64,000 bases of DNA from Paludibacteraceae bacterium (GTDB lineage Bacteria > Bacteroidota > Bacteroidia > Bacteroidales > Paludibacteraceae). The stretch lies in assembly GCA_017448345.1 (NCBI GenBank), contig JAFSLP010000075.1, forward strand, positions 1 through 64,000, written 5' to 3'. Shown here in pieces: positions 61,997-64,000 of this stretch (within the stretch, counting starts at the first letter, position 1; every line of letters starts with the position of its first letter). Under the pieces are notes generated by a model. That model did not search any database. It was not told the origin of the DNA and was given only the letters and a program-made list of their open reading frames with translations. Position numbers and translations under genes: made by a program.

Positions 61997-62002
61997 ACAA
62001 GG

Positions 62003-62082
62003 AATCGGAGATTATCGGAGTTAATCGGAATTAATCGGAATTAATCCGAGTTTATCCGAATTTATCCGAATAATCCGAATGC
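62003..62082 (+). repeat. 10-bp repeat array ATCGGAATTA/ATCCGAATTT
   Basis: ATCGGAGATT, ATCGGAGTTA, ATCGGAATTA, ATCGGAATTA, ATCCGAGTTT, ATCCGAATTT, then shortened units. Spacing is 10 bp, unlike the 7- and 11-bp families. Confidence 0.8.
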
Positions 62083-62135
62083 ATTACATATAACAATAAA
62101 CTCTTATACTATAAACAACTAAAATTAAAAATGAC

Positions 62136-64000
62136 ATGAGAAAGATTTTATCTCTCTTTGCAGTGCTGATAGCAGTTATCGGCCTGCAAGCGGCAACAAT
62201 CACCAAGGTGGGTGACACCTTCGGTACCGTAGGATTTGCTTCAGTAGGACAGCAAACCGTCTCCTTTAGCTATCAGGTGACGAAACTACCTTCGGGTTCC
62301 GCTCCCGGTGAGGTCAAACTGACCGCTGTGGACGCCAAAGGCTTCGCGTACCAGAACCTGTATGTGCCCGCTGCTTTCCAGCACACCTACAGCGGATCCA
62401 ACAAAGTGTTCCGTCTGACAGAAGTAGGCAGAGATGTGTTCTATTACTCTAATTACGTGAATGTATTGTTCGGATACTCGTACGGAGAGTTGCCGCCTTA
62501 CATCCAGTTTGATGAATACTCCTTCGCTGTGAGCACGGAGTTGCTTTCCGTCCGTTGGTACACCGGCACCACGAATCCGTCTGCCTCGGAGATCTCCTCG
62601 CAGAGCTATGTTAAGTTCGGCGACGTATTGGACGATGCGTTCGTCAACTGCCACAAGCTGAACATGATCGTCGAGTGCGGCGAGGTGGTGAAGAACGGCG
62701 GGGCGAATGTGACGCACAAGCTCGGCAAATACGCGTTCGGTAACTGCTATGAGATACCTGCAATCATCTGCGGCGGTTCGAACATTGACCCGACGGCGTT
62801 CAGCGAATGTAAGGGAGTCCGCCTCCTTACATGGTTAGGCGGCAGTGCTTCCATCACCAGCGAGGAACAATCCCCCTTCTATTCTATGCGGTACGGCATA
62901 CTCGGCATCTCCATATACGGTTCAGTGCCGGACTACTACTTCCGCAATTTCCAAAACCTTGCTTCTGTGGGCATGCCTGAGGACATCTGGTCATACGCCA
63001 GTGTCTATAACACCACTATCGGCAAATATGCCTTCGCCGTTTGTCCGAAGCTGTCGTACGTATCCATCGGCGGCAAAGTGGATGGCAATGCGTTCTACGA
63101 CAGCCCGAACATCAACACTGTCTATTGGCGCGGCGGCGAGACGGACATCAAGTCGGACAACATGTCCATCTTCCGCTCCTCGGCAAACAAGATAACCACC
63201 TTCAAGTTCGAGAGCACGTCCGGCAGCTGCTCCGTTCCTGCCTATATCTGCGCAGGACTCAAAGCCATCAAGTCCGTCACTATCCCTGCCAACACGGGCG
63301 GTAAGATCGGTCAGTCCGCCTTCAAAGAGTGTACCGCACTGGAGACGGTGAACTTCGACGGCGACTTCAGCACCTATGCACCCGAAATAGGACCGTACGC
63401 CTTCAACAAGTGTACCGCTCTGAAGACCGTCACCACGAACAACAAGACCGGTTTCCCGGACAAGCTGTACAAGGTAGGCGAGAACGCGTTCGCCGGATGC
63501 TATGCGCTGACCACCGGTCTGCAAAAGAACAACACGAACATCGCCGAGATAGGCACCAATGCCTTCTACTCGACGGGTATCACCACGCTGGTCATTCCTA
63601 ACACCACGCAGAACCTCAAATTAGGCAAGGAGATAGCCGGCGGCTACCAGTCCAAACTGACAGCCATCCACTATCTCTACAGCAAGTCGCTGAGCCGTGC
63701 CAATGCAGGCGGCAGCTATGCCAACGTGTTCCTCTCCGCCGGTTCGAGCGGCACAAGCTACCGTAAGAACGTGACGAAAATCGAGTTGGGCACGACGGTG
63801 ACCGAGATACCCGACTCGCTCTTCTACAGTTTCAAGGGCGTGGAGGACGTCACGTGGGGAGCCGCTGTAGAGAAAATCGGCAACCACGCCTTCCATGACT
63901 GCACCAAACTCAAATACATCTTGATGAACAATGTGAAGACTATCGGCGAGAGTGCATTTGAGAATGCGGACATGTCCGGCAGTGCTCCTGTCAACGCAGC
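62136..64000 (+). CDS. BspA-like leucine-rich-repeat surface protein 3 (3' truncated)
   Basis: The frame from ATG 62136 is open to the window end (621 complete codons). Signal peptide MRKILSLFAVLIAVIGLQA, nearly the same opening as the gene at 54641. The N-terminal part (VSFSYQVTKLPSGSAPGEVK) parallels VAVTKMPSSGAPGTLKI of BspA-like protein 1, so these two are close paralogues. LRR_5 repeats are visible (LGKYAFGNCYEIPAIICGGS, IGQSAFKECTALETVNFDGD, VGENAFAGCYALTTGLQ, IGNHAFHDCTKLKYILMNN). The C-terminal part is outside the window. Confidence 0.88.
   Translation, partial: MRKILSLFAVLIAVIGLQAATITKVGDTFGTVGFASVGQQTVSFSYQVTKLPSGSAPGEVKLTAVDAKGFAYQNLYVPAAFQHTYSGSNKVFRLTEVGRDVFYYSNYVNVLFGYSYGELPPYIQFDEYSFAVSTELLSVRWYTGTTNPSASEISSQSYVKFGDVLDDAFVNCHKLNMIVECGEVVKNGGANVTHKLGKYAFGNCYEIPAIICGGSNIDPTAFSECKGVRLLTWLGGSASITSEEQSPFYSMRYGILGISIYGSVPDYYFRNFQNLASVGMPEDIWSYASVYNTTIGKYAFAVCPKLSYVSIGGKVDGNAFYDSPNINTVYWRGGETDIKSDNMSIFRSSANKITTFKFESTSGSCSVPAYICAGLKAIKSVTIPANTGGKIGQSAFKECTALETVNFDGDFSTYAPEIGPYAFNKCTALKTVTTNNKTGFPDKLYKVGENAFAGCYALTTGLQKNNTNIAEIGTNAFYSTGITTLVIPNTTQNLKLGKEIAGGYQSKLTAIHYLYSKSLSRANAGGSYANVFLSAGSSGTSYRKNVTKIELGTTVTEIPDSLFYSFKGVEDVTWGAAVEKIGNHAFHDCTKLKYILMNNVKTIGESAFENADMSGSAPVNA

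Overview
The window comes from a Bacteroidota chromosome, almost certainly order Bacteroidales (family not resolved). The evidence is: Bacteroidetes-type promoters (TTTG, about 20 bp, TAnnTTTG) before many genes; no Shine-Dalgarno preference; the lipid A cluster HD-hydrolase/lpxD/lpxC/lpxA; a GldJ-type lipoprotein of the type IX secretion/gliding machinery; a TPR-AraC regulator; BspA-like leucine-rich-repeat proteins; and very large surface proteins with InlB-type (Flg_new) repeats. No rRNA, insertion sequence, phage or CRISPR array was seen.

Layout. 1-2.4 kb: tail of a surface protein, a repeat-rich gap, an NlpC/P60 peptidase, tRNA-Leu. 2.6-9.7 kb: HD phosphohydrolase, lpxD, lpxC (without the FabZ domain usual in this order), lpxA, a small basic protein, glnS, an HsdR_N-like protein, tRNA-Met. 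9.8-18.4 kb: metG, an outer-membrane protein, diadenylate cyclase, folP, gldJ-like, gcvH and a DUF4421-like protein. 18.7-41.4 kb: an accessory surface region with two PDDEXK (DUF1016/YhcG) paralogues, a giant protein of about 3,400-3,500 aa, a small PIGD-tail membrane protein, a GH105-like lipoprotein, a second giant protein (2,226 aa) and a second PIGD-tail protein. 41.4-51.5 kb, all minus strand: potA, potB, an N-terminally extended potC and potD (polyamine uptake), then a 983-aa TPR protein and an outer-membrane beta-barrel. 51.5-64 kb: a repeat-rich gap, a signal peptide-TPR-TM-AraC regulator, and three consecutive BspA-like proteins. The last of these, from 62136, runs off the window.

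How the parts fit. The giant proteins, BspA-like proteins and outer-membrane proteins form a cell-surface programme. GldJ implies a type IX secretion system. Four large proteins share a short C-terminal tail that looks like a sorting element. Each giant gene is followed by a small protein with a C-terminal PIGD motif, a transmembrane helix and a basic end, which resembles a sorting signal.

The most unusual property is a set of degenerate short-period repeats, mainly 7 bp and 11 bp, at more than 25 places. They fill gaps, interrupt coding sequences and build the hydrophobic cores of several signal peptides. They resemble in style the heptameric STRR repeats of cyanobacteria, but I know of no description for this lineage.
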